Source: JBMNTU01 sp050945895 (GTDB lineage: Bacteria > Bacillota > Clostridia > Christensenellales > Christensenellaceae). From it: a DNA stretch of 38,081 nt. The notes under the pieces were generated by a model. The model searched no databases. It was not told where the DNA came from and saw only the letters and a list, made by a program, of their open reading frames with translations. The DNA is taken from assembly GCA_050945895.1 (NCBI GenBank), contig JBMNTU010000007.1, positions 1 through 38,081 on the forward strand. The letters run 5' to 3'. Shown piece after piece: positions 7,230 to 15,386 of the stretch; the stretch's first letter is position 1, and every line of letters begins with the position of its first letter. The position numbers and the translations under genes are program-made.

Positions 7230-8882
7230 ATGAGAAGTGACTCGATCAAAAAAGGAACAGACCGTGCGCCGCACCGTTCGCTGCTGCACGCGCTGGGACT
7301 GACGGAAGAAGAGCTGTCCCGGCCGCTGATTGCGGTTGTAAACGCGCACAGCGAGATCGTTCCCGGCCATATGCATCTGGATAAGATCACCGAGGCGGCC
7401 AAAGCAGGCGTACGCATGGCGGGGGGAACGCCTATCGAATTCCCCGCTATTGGCGTGTGCGACGGTATTGCAATGGGCCACGAGGGCATGCGCTATTCGC
7501 TGCCCACGCGCGAGCTGATTGCGGACAGTGTGGAAAGCATGGCAATGGCGCACGCGTTTGACGGCATGGTGCTGGTACCCAACTGCGATAAAATCGTGCC
7601 CGGTATGCTGATGGGCGCGGCGCGGGTCAATATTCCCGCAATCGTCATTTCGGGCGGACCCATGCTGGCCGGGCATGTGCAGGGCAAAAAAACCAGCCTG
7701 TCCAGCATGTTTGAAGCGGTGGGCGCGCATGCCGCCGGAAAGCTGGACGATGCAGGGCTGCTGGACTACGAGCAAAACGCCTGCCCGACCTGCGGAAGCT
7801 GTTCGGGCATGTATACGGCAAACTCCATGAACTGCCTGTGCGAAGCGCTGGGCATCGCGCTGCCCGGCAACGGAACCATTCCCGCGGTTTCTTCCGCGCG
7901 CATCGCGCTGGCAAAGCACGCCGGTATGCAGGTATTGGAGCTGGTAAGGCAGGATTTGAAGCCGCGCGACATCATGACAAAACGGTCGTTCGAAAACGCG
8001 CTGGCTGTCGATATGGCGCTGGGCTGCAGCACCAACAGCATGCTGCACATTCCGGCCATCGCACACGAATGCGGCATCAAGATAGACCTGCACCATGTAA
8101 ACACCATCAGCGAAAAAACGCCCAACCTGTGCCACTTGGCGCCGTCCGGTCCGTTTTATGTGGAAGACCTGGATGCAAGCGGCGGCGTTTCTGCCGTACT
8201 GGCCGAGCTGCACAAAAAAATGCTGGTTGCCGATACAAAAACAGTCAGCGGCCGCCTGAGCGAGCGGCTCAAAAATGCACAGATCACCGGCGACGCCATT
8301 CGCCCGATCGAAAACCCCTATTCGGAAAACGGCGGAATTGCCGTATTGTTCGGCAATATCGCGCCGGACGGCTGCGTCGTAAAACGTGCGGCGGTTGCGC
8401 CGGAAATGCTCAAAAAACGGGCATGCACCGCCAAGGTTTTTGACAGTGAAGAGCAAGCGTACGCCGCAATCATGGATCAAAAAATTGTAAAAGGCGATTG
8501 CGTCGTCATCCGCTACGAGGGGCCAAGGGGCGGCCCGGGCATGCGCGAAATGCTTGCCCCCACATCGGCAATCGCAGGTATGGGGCTGGATAAGGACGTC
8601 ACACTGATAACAGACGGTCGTTTTTCCGGCGCAACGCGCGGCGCGGCCATCGGCCATATCTCTCCGGAAGCGGCGGCGGGCGGGCTGATCGCGGTTGTCG
8701 AAAACGGCGATACAATTGAAATCGATATAGAAAAATACTCTATCCATCTGGCAGTTGAACCTAAAATTCTGGACGACCGACTTAGTCGCTCGCAGTTAAA
8801 GCCGCCGAAGGTATCTTCCGGCTGGCTCGCGAGGTACGCAAGAATGGTCCAAAGCGCAGATACCGGCGCAGTTCTGGAATAG
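7230..8882 (+). CDS. ilvD: Dihydroxy-acid dehydratase
   Basis: A 550-aa Fe-S enzyme that dehydrates 2,3-dihydroxyisovalerate and 2,3-dihydroxymethylvalerate to the 2-oxo acids. Cluster and metal features seen are Cys119 in VPNCDK and the CPTCGSCSG motif with Cys185, 188 and 191. The C-terminal GRFSGATRG signature is also present. Length is typical. The ATG start has AAGGA upstream. leuA follows after 69 bp, so the steps shared by all three branched-chain pathways (ilvB-N-C-D) come first in the operon. Confidence 0.97.
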   Translation: MRSDSIKKGTDRAPHRSLLHALGLTEEELSRPLIAVVNAHSEIVPGHMHLDKITEAAKAGVRMAGGTPIEFPAIGVCDGIAMGHEGMRYSLPTRELIADSVESMAMAHAFDGMVLVPNCDKIVPGMLMGAARVNIPAIVISGGPMLAGHVQGKKTSLSSMFEAVGAHAAGKLDDAGLLDYEQNACPTCGSCSGMYTANSMNCLCEALGIALPGNGTIPAVSSARIALAKHAGMQVLELVRQDLKPRDIMTKRSFENALAVDMALGCSTNSMLHIPAIAHECGIKIDLHHVNTISEKTPNLCHLAPSGPFYVEDLDASGGVSAVLAELHKKMLVADTKTVSGRLSERLKNAQITGDAIRPIENPYSENGGIAVLFGNIAPDGCVVKRAAVAPEMLKKRACTAKVFDSEEQAYAAIMDQKIVKGDCVVIRYEGPRGGPGMREMLAPTSAIAGMGLDKDVTLITDGRFSGATRGAAIGHISPEAAAGGLIAVVENGDTIEIDIEKYSIHLAVEPKILDDRLSRSQLKPPKVSSGWLARYARMVQSADTGAVLE

Positions 8883-8951
8883 CGGGCACGAGGGCCCTTT
8901 GAAAGCTGGCCTTTCCGGTCAGCAAAACAACTGTTAGAGGAGAATTGAAAC

Positions 8952-10457
8952 ATGAAACACGTAAAAATTTTTGATACAACATTGCGCGACGGAGAACAAT
9001 CTCCGGGATGCAGCATGAACCTGAGCGAAAAAATTGAGATTGCCAAACAGCTGGAAATCATGAAGGTAGATGTAATGGAGGCAGGCTTTGCCGTTTCCTC
9101 TCCGGGAGATTTCGAAAGTGTGAAAACCGTTGCGGAAACTGTCAAAGACAGTGCTGTCGCGTCTCTCTCACGAGCGGTTAAAAAAGACATCGACGCATCG
9201 TACGAAGCATTAAAAGGTGCGCTGGCGCCGCCGCGAATTCATATCTTTTTGGCAACATCGCCGCTGCATATGGAATATAAGCTGAAAATGACCCCCGACC
9301 AGGTTTTGGAAAACATCAAAGAATCGGTATCATATGCCAAAACACTTGTTTCAGATGTAGAATTTTCTGCTGAAGACGCATCGCGCAGCGACCGTGAGTT
9401 TTTGGCAAAGGCTGTCCGCACCGCTATTTTGGCAGGTGCAACAACAGTTAACATTCCGGATACGGTAGGCTATGCGCTGCCGCACGAAATGTACGATCTG
9501 ATTTCTTACCTGGTGCAAAATGTGGATGGAATAGAAAATATTGACATTTCTGTACACAACCACAACGACCTGGGTATGGCAGTTGCAAACACCATGGCCT
9601 CCATCCGCGCAGGTGCAACACAAGCAGAGGTCACTGTAAACGGCATCGGCGAGCGGGCCGGCAACGCTTCGCTGGAAGAGGTCGTTATGGCAATGAAAAC
9701 AAAGGGCCAGGCGCTTGATGCGGACTGCAATATCAACACCAAGCAAATTTACCGCACGTCACGCTTGCTGTCCAAAATCATCGGCGTGTCCATTCCGCCA
9801 AACAAGGCAATTGTGGGCGCCAATGCATTCGCGCACGAATCGGGCATCCACCAGCATGGCGTACTGGCTAACCGCGAAACCTACGAAATTATGACGCCCG
9901 AGTCGGTCGGCCTGTCCACCAACAAAATGGTATTGGGAAAGCATTCGGGCCGCCATGCGTTCGACGAATTTTTGAAGGAGCTGGGCTATCACCTGTCTCA
10001 GGAGGAACTGAACACTGCTTTTTCCCAGTTCAAGGACTTGTGCGACAAGAAAAAGGAAGTTACAGAGTACGATATCGAGGCATTGGTCGCGCAGGAATCA
10101 GGCAAGGTGACGGAGCATTATAAATTGAAGCAATTCGTTGTAAACAGCGGCAACACTATGCAGGCTACCGCAAGCGTTACGCTAGAAGATATGGGCGGCG
10201 CCGAACAAGCACAGGTCGCGTTTGGGGACGGTCCGGTAGACGCAGCCTACCAGGCGATCGAAAAAATCGTTCCTATGCCCATCAAACTGCAAAACTATAA
10301 GATCAATGCCGTTACCCACGGCGAAGACGCCTTGGGTGAAGTCGTTATCAAGGTATCGTCCGAAAACCGCACCGTCACTGGCCGCGGTCTTTCGACAGAC
10401 ATTATTGAGGCTTCCATACTGGCGTATATCAACGGTATCAACAAGCTGCTGGCATAG
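8952..10457 (+). CDS. leuA: 2-Isopropylmalate synthase
   Basis: A 501-aa enzyme condensing acetyl-CoA with 2-oxoisovalerate, the first committed leucine step. It has the HMGL/DRE-TIM barrel motif DTTLRDGEQSPG at the start, the metal motif HNHNDLG near residue 200, GNASLEEVVMA, and HESGIHQHGVL. The LeuA allosteric domain occupies roughly residues 375-501 and is the usual site of leucine inhibition. The start has AGAGGAGA upstream. Most relatives carry Asp rather than His in HESGIHQ-H-G; this looks like a tolerated variant. A 222-bp spacer with GC-rich hairpins precedes the next paralogue. Confidence 0.95.
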   Translation: MKHVKIFDTTLRDGEQSPGCSMNLSEKIEIAKQLEIMKVDVMEAGFAVSSPGDFESVKTVAETVKDSAVASLSRAVKKDIDASYEALKGALAPPRIHIFLATSPLHMEYKLKMTPDQVLENIKESVSYAKTLVSDVEFSAEDASRSDREFLAKAVRTAILAGATTVNIPDTVGYALPHEMYDLISYLVQNVDGIENIDISVHNHNDLGMAVANTMASIRAGATQAEVTVNGIGERAGNASLEEVVMAMKTKGQALDADCNINTKQIYRTSRLLSKIIGVSIPPNKAIVGANAFAHESGIHQHGVLANRETYEIMTPESVGLSTNKMVLGKHSGRHAFDEFLKELGYHLSQEELNTAFSQFKDLCDKKKEVTEYDIEALVAQESGKVTEHYKLKQFVVNSGNTMQATASVTLEDMGGAEQAQVAFGDGPVDAAYQAIEKIVPMPIKLQNYKINAVTHGEDALGEVVIKVSSENRTVTGRGLSTDIIEASILAYINGINKLLA

Positions 10458-10679
10458 CGGGCGGGCCCTGCCCGCAGACCGGCCGCCTAAATACCACGCG
10501 GAAATATAAGCCGTATCTCCGCGATGCATAGCAACGATGGCAAGTGCGGCAGCACACCGCTATACAGGCGCTCGCGGACTTTGCCACAAAAAACTATGCG
10601 AAACACGGGATATGGATGTAGCACTCTCTTTTTCGCGAAGGACAAACTGCCGGCTAGCCTGCCGGCGAACGGAGAAACA
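10458..10679 (+). other. leuA-cimA spacer with GC-rich hairpins
   Basis: The spacer contains GCGGGC…GCCCGC just after the leuA stop, CGCGGA…TCCGCG at about 10498-10525, and two GCCGGC blocks just before the cimA ribosome site. None has a T-tract, so these look like RNA structures within the operon rather than terminators. An ORF extending cimA upstream to 10524 is rejected because the ribosome site is at the ATG at 10680. Confidence 0.4.
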
Positions 10680-12260
10680 ATGGAAAAAATAACCGTATTC
10701 GATTCCACCCTGCGGGACGGCATGCAGTCCGAAAGCATCGCCTTTTCGGTGGAAGACAAACTGAAAATTGCAAAAGCGCTGGACGAACTGGGCATAGATT
10801 ATATAGAGGCGGGCAACCCCGGCTCCAACCCCAAAGACCTGGAGTTTTTCAAGCGCGTAAAAAGGGAGTCCTTCGAGCACGCAAAGCTGTGCGCCTTTGG
10901 AAGCACACGCCGCAAAGACATGCGCGCCGCCGATGACGCCAATGTTGTTTCGCTGCTGGAGGCAAAAACACCCGCCGTATCTATTTTCGGCAAGTGCTGG
11001 GACTTGCATGTAACGGACGTTATTCGCGCCACACTGGAAGAAAACCTGGATATGATCCGCGATACGGTATCCTACATGAAAGAAAACGGAAAGTTTGTGA
11101 TTTTTGACGCCGAGCATTTTTACGATGGGTATAAAAACAATCCGGGGTATGCCATTGCTGCGCTGGGTGCGGCAATGGAGGGCAATGCAGATGTGCTCTG
11201 CCTGTGCGATACAAACGGCGCCACCTACACCGCCGATATTTATGACATAACGCGCGCGGTGCACAAGGTGTTTCCCGGCGTAGAGCTTGGAATACACTGC
11301 CACGACGATACCGGGCTTGCCGTCGCCCAGACGATGGCGGGCGTCGACGCGGGCGTGCGGCACATCCAGGGAACATTTATCGGGTTTGGCGAACGCTGCG
11401 GAAACGCAAACCTTTCCACGCTTATCCCCAATTTGGAGCTTAAGCAGGAGTATTTTTGCATCGGCAGCGAAAACATGACAAAACTGACCGAAACGGCGCG
11501 GCGCATTGCGGATATTTCCAATATCTGGCTGGCGTCCTCCATGCCGTATGTGGGCAAAAGCGCTTTTGCGCACAAAGGCGGTATGCACATAGACGGCGTA
11601 AACAAAGTCTCTAAAAGCTTCGAGCACACACCGCCCGAATCGGTGGGCAACGAGCGTCGCTTTTTGATGAGCGAGGTATCCGGAAAGGCAACGCTGATCA
11701 AAAAAATCCACCGCGTTATGCCGGATATCGACCCGAAAGCGCCGGTCGTCGGAGAAATACTGGACCAGCTCAAGCAGCTCGAATTCGAAGGCTACCAGTT
11801 TGAAGCGGCAGAGCAAAGCTTTTACCTGCTCATCCGCCGTATTTTAAACAAACAGAAAACGTTTTTTAAGCTGGAGTATTTTAAAACCATCGGCGAGGAG
11901 CCCCACCTCAATACCGAATACCCTGCGTCTGCCATCGTTAAGGTAAACGTGGGCGGGGAAACAAAAATCACCGGCGCGGAGGGCGACGGCCCTGTCCATG
12001 CCCTCGACCTTGCCCTTAGGGGCGCGCTTACCAAATTCTATCCGTCCCTTTCCGAAATGTACCTGACAGACTACAAGGTGCGCGTGCTCGAAAGTTCGGA
12101 TACAACGGCCGCCAAGGTACGCGTGCTCATCGAGTCGACAGACGGCAAGCATACCTGGAATACGGTGGGCGTTTCCACCGACATTATACAGGCGAGCTTC
12201 CTTGCCCTTTCGGACTCTATCGAATACAAGCTCATCATGGACGACGAAGCGCATTCATGA
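10680..12260 (+). CDS. cimA: (R)-citramalate synthase (LeuA-family paralogue)
   Basis: A 526-aa paralogue of LeuA. In the citramalate synthase family this enzyme condenses acetyl-CoA with pyruvate. LeuCD and LeuB can then carry citramalate on to 2-oxobutyrate, so isoleucine can be made without threonine deaminase. It opens with FDSTLRDGMQSE, has FGKCWDLHV and HCHDDTGLAVAQT (where LeuA has HNHNDLG), GERCGNANLSTLIPNL, and a C-terminal allosteric domain. These are features of the CimA subgroup rather than true LeuA. Start chosen at 10680 (GGAGA 5 nt upstream). Homocitrate synthase is a less likely alternative. Confidence 0.88.
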   Translation: MEKITVFDSTLRDGMQSESIAFSVEDKLKIAKALDELGIDYIEAGNPGSNPKDLEFFKRVKRESFEHAKLCAFGSTRRKDMRAADDANVVSLLEAKTPAVSIFGKCWDLHVTDVIRATLEENLDMIRDTVSYMKENGKFVIFDAEHFYDGYKNNPGYAIAALGAAMEGNADVLCLCDTNGATYTADIYDITRAVHKVFPGVELGIHCHDDTGLAVAQTMAGVDAGVRHIQGTFIGFGERCGNANLSTLIPNLELKQEYFCIGSENMTKLTETARRIADISNIWLASSMPYVGKSAFAHKGGMHIDGVNKVSKSFEHTPPESVGNERRFLMSEVSGKATLIKKIHRVMPDIDPKAPVVGEILDQLKQLEFEGYQFEAAEQSFYLLIRRILNKQKTFFKLEYFKTIGEEPHLNTEYPASAIVKVNVGGETKITGAEGDGPVHALDLALRGALTKFYPSLSEMYLTDYKVRVLESSDTTAAKVRVLIESTDGKHTWNTVGVSTDIIQASFLALSDSIEYKLIMDDEAHS

Positions 12261-12311
12261 TACAGTAATATAGTAAAAGAAGCCGCCGGCGGCGGCACAG
12301 GAGGAAAATAT

Positions 12312-13574
12312 ATGGGAATGACAATGACCGAAAAAATACTGGCGGCGCATGCTGGGTTGCCTGCCGTGCACCCGGGCGAGCTGATATCCGTAAACCTCGA
12401 CATGGTTTTGGCAAACGATGTTACGGCGCCCGTCGCCATCAGGGAGTTCAACAAAACCAAGCGGGATGTTTTCGATAATACGAAAATTTCCCTTGTAATG
12501 GATCATTTTACGCCCAACAAAGATATTAAAGCGGCGGAGCAGTGCAAATTCATCCGCGAATTCGCGCACCAGCACCACATCGTCAATTTTTACGATGTGG
12601 GAACAATGGGCATAGAGCATGCGCTGCTGCCCGAGAAGGGGCTTGTTATCCCCGGCGATACAGTAATCGGCGCAGACTCGCATACCTGCACCTACGGCGC
12701 GCTGGGCGCGTTTTCGACCGGCGTCGGCTCGACCGATATGGGCGCGGCCATGGCAACGGGCAGCGTGTGGATTAAGGTGCCGCCCACCATCCGCTTCAAC
12801 CTGCGCGGCGAGCTCAACAAATATGTCAGCGGAAAAGACGTTATTTTGCACATCATCGGTATGCTGGGCGTAGACGGCGCGCTTTACAAATCGATGGAAT
12901 TTGGGGGAGACGGCCTTGCTTCCCTGTCTATGGACGACCGGCTGTGCATCGCCAATATGGCCATTGAGGCGGGCGGCAAAAACGGCATCTTTGAGGTAGA
13001 TGAGCAAACGGAAGAATTTGTCCGCCAGCGCACAGACCGCGAATATACCATATACGAGCCCGATTCCAACGCCGAGTACGAGCGCATTATCGATATCGAC
13101 CTTTCCGGCATCCGGCCGACTGTCGCATTTCCGCATCTTCCGGAAAACACCAAAACCATAGACGAGATTACCGACGTCATCCTCATCGACCAGGTGGTAA
13201 TCGGCTCGTGCACAAACGGCCGTATCAGCGACCTGCGGCAGGCCGCCGATATATTGGTTGGAAAAAAAGTCCACAAGGATGTCCGCACAATCATTTTCCC
13301 CGCCACGCAGGCCATTTACCTGCAGGCGCTGGAAGAGGGCCTTATTAAAATATTTGTGCAGGCAGGCTGTGCGGTGTCGACGCCCACATGCGGGCCGTGC
13401 CTGGGCGGACACATGGGCATTCTGGCTGCCGGCGAGCGCGCCGTTGCAACCACCAACCGAAATTTTGTCGGCCGTATGGGGCATGTGGATTCGGAAGTAT
13501 ACCTGGCCAGCCCTGCTGTTGCGGCAGCCAGCGCCATTGCAGGCAAAATAACCTCCCCCATGCGTGATATATAA
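12312..13574 (+). CDS. leuC: 3-Isopropylmalate/citramalate dehydratase, large subunit
   Basis: A 420-aa aconitase-family subunit that, with LeuD, isomerises 2- to 3-isopropylmalate and can act on citramalate. The [4Fe-4S] ligands are visible as Cys300 in GSCTNGR and Cys360/Cys363 in TCGPCLGG. The substrate motif GADSHTCTYG is also present. The length of ~420 aa matches the bacterial/archaeal LeuC type found with separate short LeuD. GGAGGAAAATAT precedes the ATG, and leuD follows after 17 bp. Confidence 0.96.
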   Translation: MGMTMTEKILAAHAGLPAVHPGELISVNLDMVLANDVTAPVAIREFNKTKRDVFDNTKISLVMDHFTPNKDIKAAEQCKFIREFAHQHHIVNFYDVGTMGIEHALLPEKGLVIPGDTVIGADSHTCTYGALGAFSTGVGSTDMGAAMATGSVWIKVPPTIRFNLRGELNKYVSGKDVILHIIGMLGVDGALYKSMEFGGDGLASLSMDDRLCIANMAIEAGGKNGIFEVDEQTEEFVRQRTDREYTIYEPDSNAEYERIIDIDLSGIRPTVAFPHLPENTKTIDEITDVILIDQVVIGSCTNGRISDLRQAADILVGKKVHKDVRTIIFPATQAIYLQALEEGLIKIFVQAGCAVSTPTCGPCLGGHMGILAAGERAVATTNRNFVGRMGHVDSEVYLASPAVAAASAIAGKITSPMRDI

Positions 13575-13591
13575 GAAAGAGAGGATCATTT

Positions 13592-14080
13592 ATGACAGCA
13601 AAAGGACATGTTTTTAAATACGGCGACAATGTAGACACAGACGTCATCATCCCCGCCCGTTACCTGAATACATCGGACGAAAAGGAGCTTGCTGCACACT
13701 GTATGGAGGATATCGATTCCACCTTTATTGAACGTGTACAGCCGGGCGATATTATTGTAGCGGAAAAGAATTTTGGCTGCGGCAGCTCGCGCGAGCATGC
13801 GCCCATTGCCATAAAAGCAGCGGGCATTAGCTGCGTCATTGCCAAAAGCTTTGCCCGCATTTTCTACCGGAATGCCATCAATATTGGGCTGCCCATCCTG
13901 GAGTGTGAGGATGCGGCAAACGAGCTTCGCCAGGGGGACGAGGTGGAGGTAGATTTCGATTCCGGCCTTATTAAAAACCTTACCCGGGGAAAAGAATACC
14001 GTGCAGAACCTTTTCCTCCCTTTATCCAAGATATTATATCGGCCGGCGGGCTAATCGAGTCGATTAAAAAGAATAAGTAG
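13592..14080 (+). CDS. leuD: 3-Isopropylmalate/citramalate dehydratase, small subunit
   Basis: A 162-aa swivelling-domain partner of LeuC. It has the signature GCGSSREHAP at residues ~64-73 and the N-terminal DNVDTDVIIPARYL typical of the short LeuD type. AGAGAGGATC precedes the ATG. It is the last gene of the operon: a terminator follows at 14143-14183 and no leuB is present nearby. Confidence 0.96.
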   Translation: MTAKGHVFKYGDNVDTDVIIPARYLNTSDEKELAAHCMEDIDSTFIERVQPGDIIVAEKNFGCGSSREHAPIAIKAAGISCVIAKSFARIFYRNAINIGLPILECEDAANELRQGDEVEVDFDSGLIKNLTRGKEYRAEPFPPFIQDIISAGGLIESIKKNK

Positions 14081-14142
14081 TATCATTCTTTAGTCATAAG
14101 CTTACGCCGGCCCTATGCCGCCTTTCCCGTTTCTAGCAAACT

Positions 14143-14183
14143 ATCGGCAGTGTTTCCCTTTTCAGGAGCGCTGCCGATTTTTT
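14143..14183 (+). terminator. Terminator of the ilv-leu operon
   Basis: ATCGGCAGTG (14143-14152) pairs with CGCTGCCGAT (14169-14178), with one G·T wobble, followed by five T. It lies about 60 bp past the leuD stop. Confidence 0.85.
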
Positions 14184-14259
14184 CCCTCTTTTTGTGTATG
14201 GCGCTGCTTGCCAGGCTTACTGCCCGATGCCCGTAGGCCTGTTTTTTGACGCTTTATTC

Positions 14260-14288
14260 TTGCATACACGCGCTAAAGCGCCTATAAT
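14260..14288 (+). promoter_or_regulatory. Promoter of the lipoprotein gene, with palindrome in the spacer
   Basis: TTGCAT (14260-14265), 17 bp, then a perfect TATAAT (14283-14288). The spacer contains the inverted repeat GCGCT-AA-AGCGC (14270-14281), ideally placed for a repressor or MerR-like spacer-binding activator (inference). Confidence 0.6.
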
Positions 14289-14327
14289 GGTATGGGCAAA
14301 AGTATCTGTATATAGAGAGGATTGGAT

Positions 14328-15248
14328 ATGAAAAAAACCTTACTCATACTTACTATAGCTGTGCTTCTTTTTGTTTTTTCCGGATGCGGCATATCGGCAA
14401 ACGAGTTGTCGTCCCTTTACGAAAACCTTACCAACACACAATTACAGATCGACGGCTTGGTTTCCGACCTGGCGTATGCCGAAACGCAAATTGAAACATT
14501 GGAGTCGGAGCTTGCGACCGTCACCGCTGAGCGAGACGAGCTTGCGGCGCAGCTTGAAGGCGCCGGAAATTCTGAATTTGGTATGGGCGGCGGCGTATCG
14601 GCGCCGGACGATGGCACGTTCATCCACGATGACGAGTACGTCACCATTGGCTACCTTGGCTGCGAAATCAATGACTGGGACGAGTTTGAAATGTTCTTTT
14701 ACGTTGTAAACAAAACGGATGCCGAGCTTACATTCCAAGCCGATTCGCTTGCTGTAGACGGCGAAGACCTCGGTTATGTCGGCGGCAGCGACCATATTGC
14801 CCCTCAAAGCAGGGGATCCATATCCTTTTATACCGATGAGGTTTTTCCCATGCAGTCCCCTTCAACCATATCCGGCGTTATCAGCGTAATCGATTTCGAG
14901 GAAGAAACGCTTCCCAGTTTCTCGTACCCGGTCAGCTTTATCAATATAGAAGTTGAAAGCGGTGAAGACGCCCCCATGCCCACCGGCGACTTGCCCGACC
15001 CTGATGATGTGCCCATCCCGTCCGGCGGCACTGGTGCAACCATTTCAAAGGCCGAATACGACCAGCTGGAAGAGGGAATGAGCTACGAGGAAGTCTGCGC
15101 TATCATTGGCGGAGAGGGCGAAGCTCTTGCAGAATCAGGAACATTTGTAATGTATATGTGGCCGGGGGAAGGTTCTATTGGCGCCAATGCCAACGCTACC
15201 TTCATGGATGGAGAAATGATTAGCAAAGCCCAATACGGCTTATCGTGA
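14328..15248 (+). CDS. Secreted lipoprotein with coiled coil and C-terminal DUF3862-like domain
   Basis: A 306-aa protein. Residues 1-19 form a lipoprotein signal peptide ending FSG|C, with Cys20 the predicted lipidation site, so it should be anchored on the outer face of the membrane. Residues ~25-65 form a heptad-like coiled coil (ENLTNTQLQIDGLV onward). Residues ~75-210 resemble an extracellular beta domain of the kind common in Clostridia lipoproteins. Residues ~240-306 (ISKAEYDQLEEGMSYEEV, IIGGEGE, SKAQYGLS) match the DUF3862/BLIP-like fold as I know it. Acidic linkers separate the parts. ATG chosen over the in-frame TTG at 14322 because GAGAGG is 8 nt upstream of the ATG. Ligand unknown. 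Confidence 0.8.
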   Translation: MKKTLLILTIAVLLFVFSGCGISANELSSLYENLTNTQLQIDGLVSDLAYAETQIETLESELATVTAERDELAAQLEGAGNSEFGMGGGVSAPDDGTFIHDDEYVTIGYLGCEINDWDEFEMFFYVVNKTDAELTFQADSLAVDGEDLGYVGGSDHIAPQSRGSISFYTDEVFPMQSPSTISGVISVIDFEEETLPSFSYPVSFINIEVESGEDAPMPTGDLPDPDDVPIPSGGTGATISKAEYDQLEEGMSYEEVCAIIGGEGEALAESGTFVMYMWPGEGSIGANANATFMDGEMISKAQYGLS

Positions 15249-15386
15249 AACATTTGTTCAAAGCCGATACCGAACTGTTTTTGTTGCAGTGTTTTTCTGT
15301 ATCTGAATCGTTCTATATTTTTTGCTTCACTCGAGCCCATTTTTGCACGATAGTATAAATGATGTATCTTTTCGCGGAGAGTAAGT

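Noticed and set aside
6257..8747. Minus-strand frames of 410 and 521 codons opposite ilvC and ilvD
   Set aside because: Shadows of GC-rich coding strands; the products have no recognisable motif and are His/Arg/Cys-rich, whereas ilvC and ilvD are certain.
8883..8951. T-box or other riboswitch ahead of leuA
   Set aside because: Only a short GGGC/GCCC pairing is present. No T-box sequence or terminator in this gap, which is too short for one.
10560..13589. Minus-strand frames of 418 and 444 codons opposite cimA and leuC
   Set aside because: Same reasoning: antisense artefacts over certain enzymes.
14246..14251. TTGACG as the -35 of the lipoprotein promoter
   Set aside because: The distance to TATAAT would be 31 bp; TTGCAT at 14260 gives the required 17 bp.
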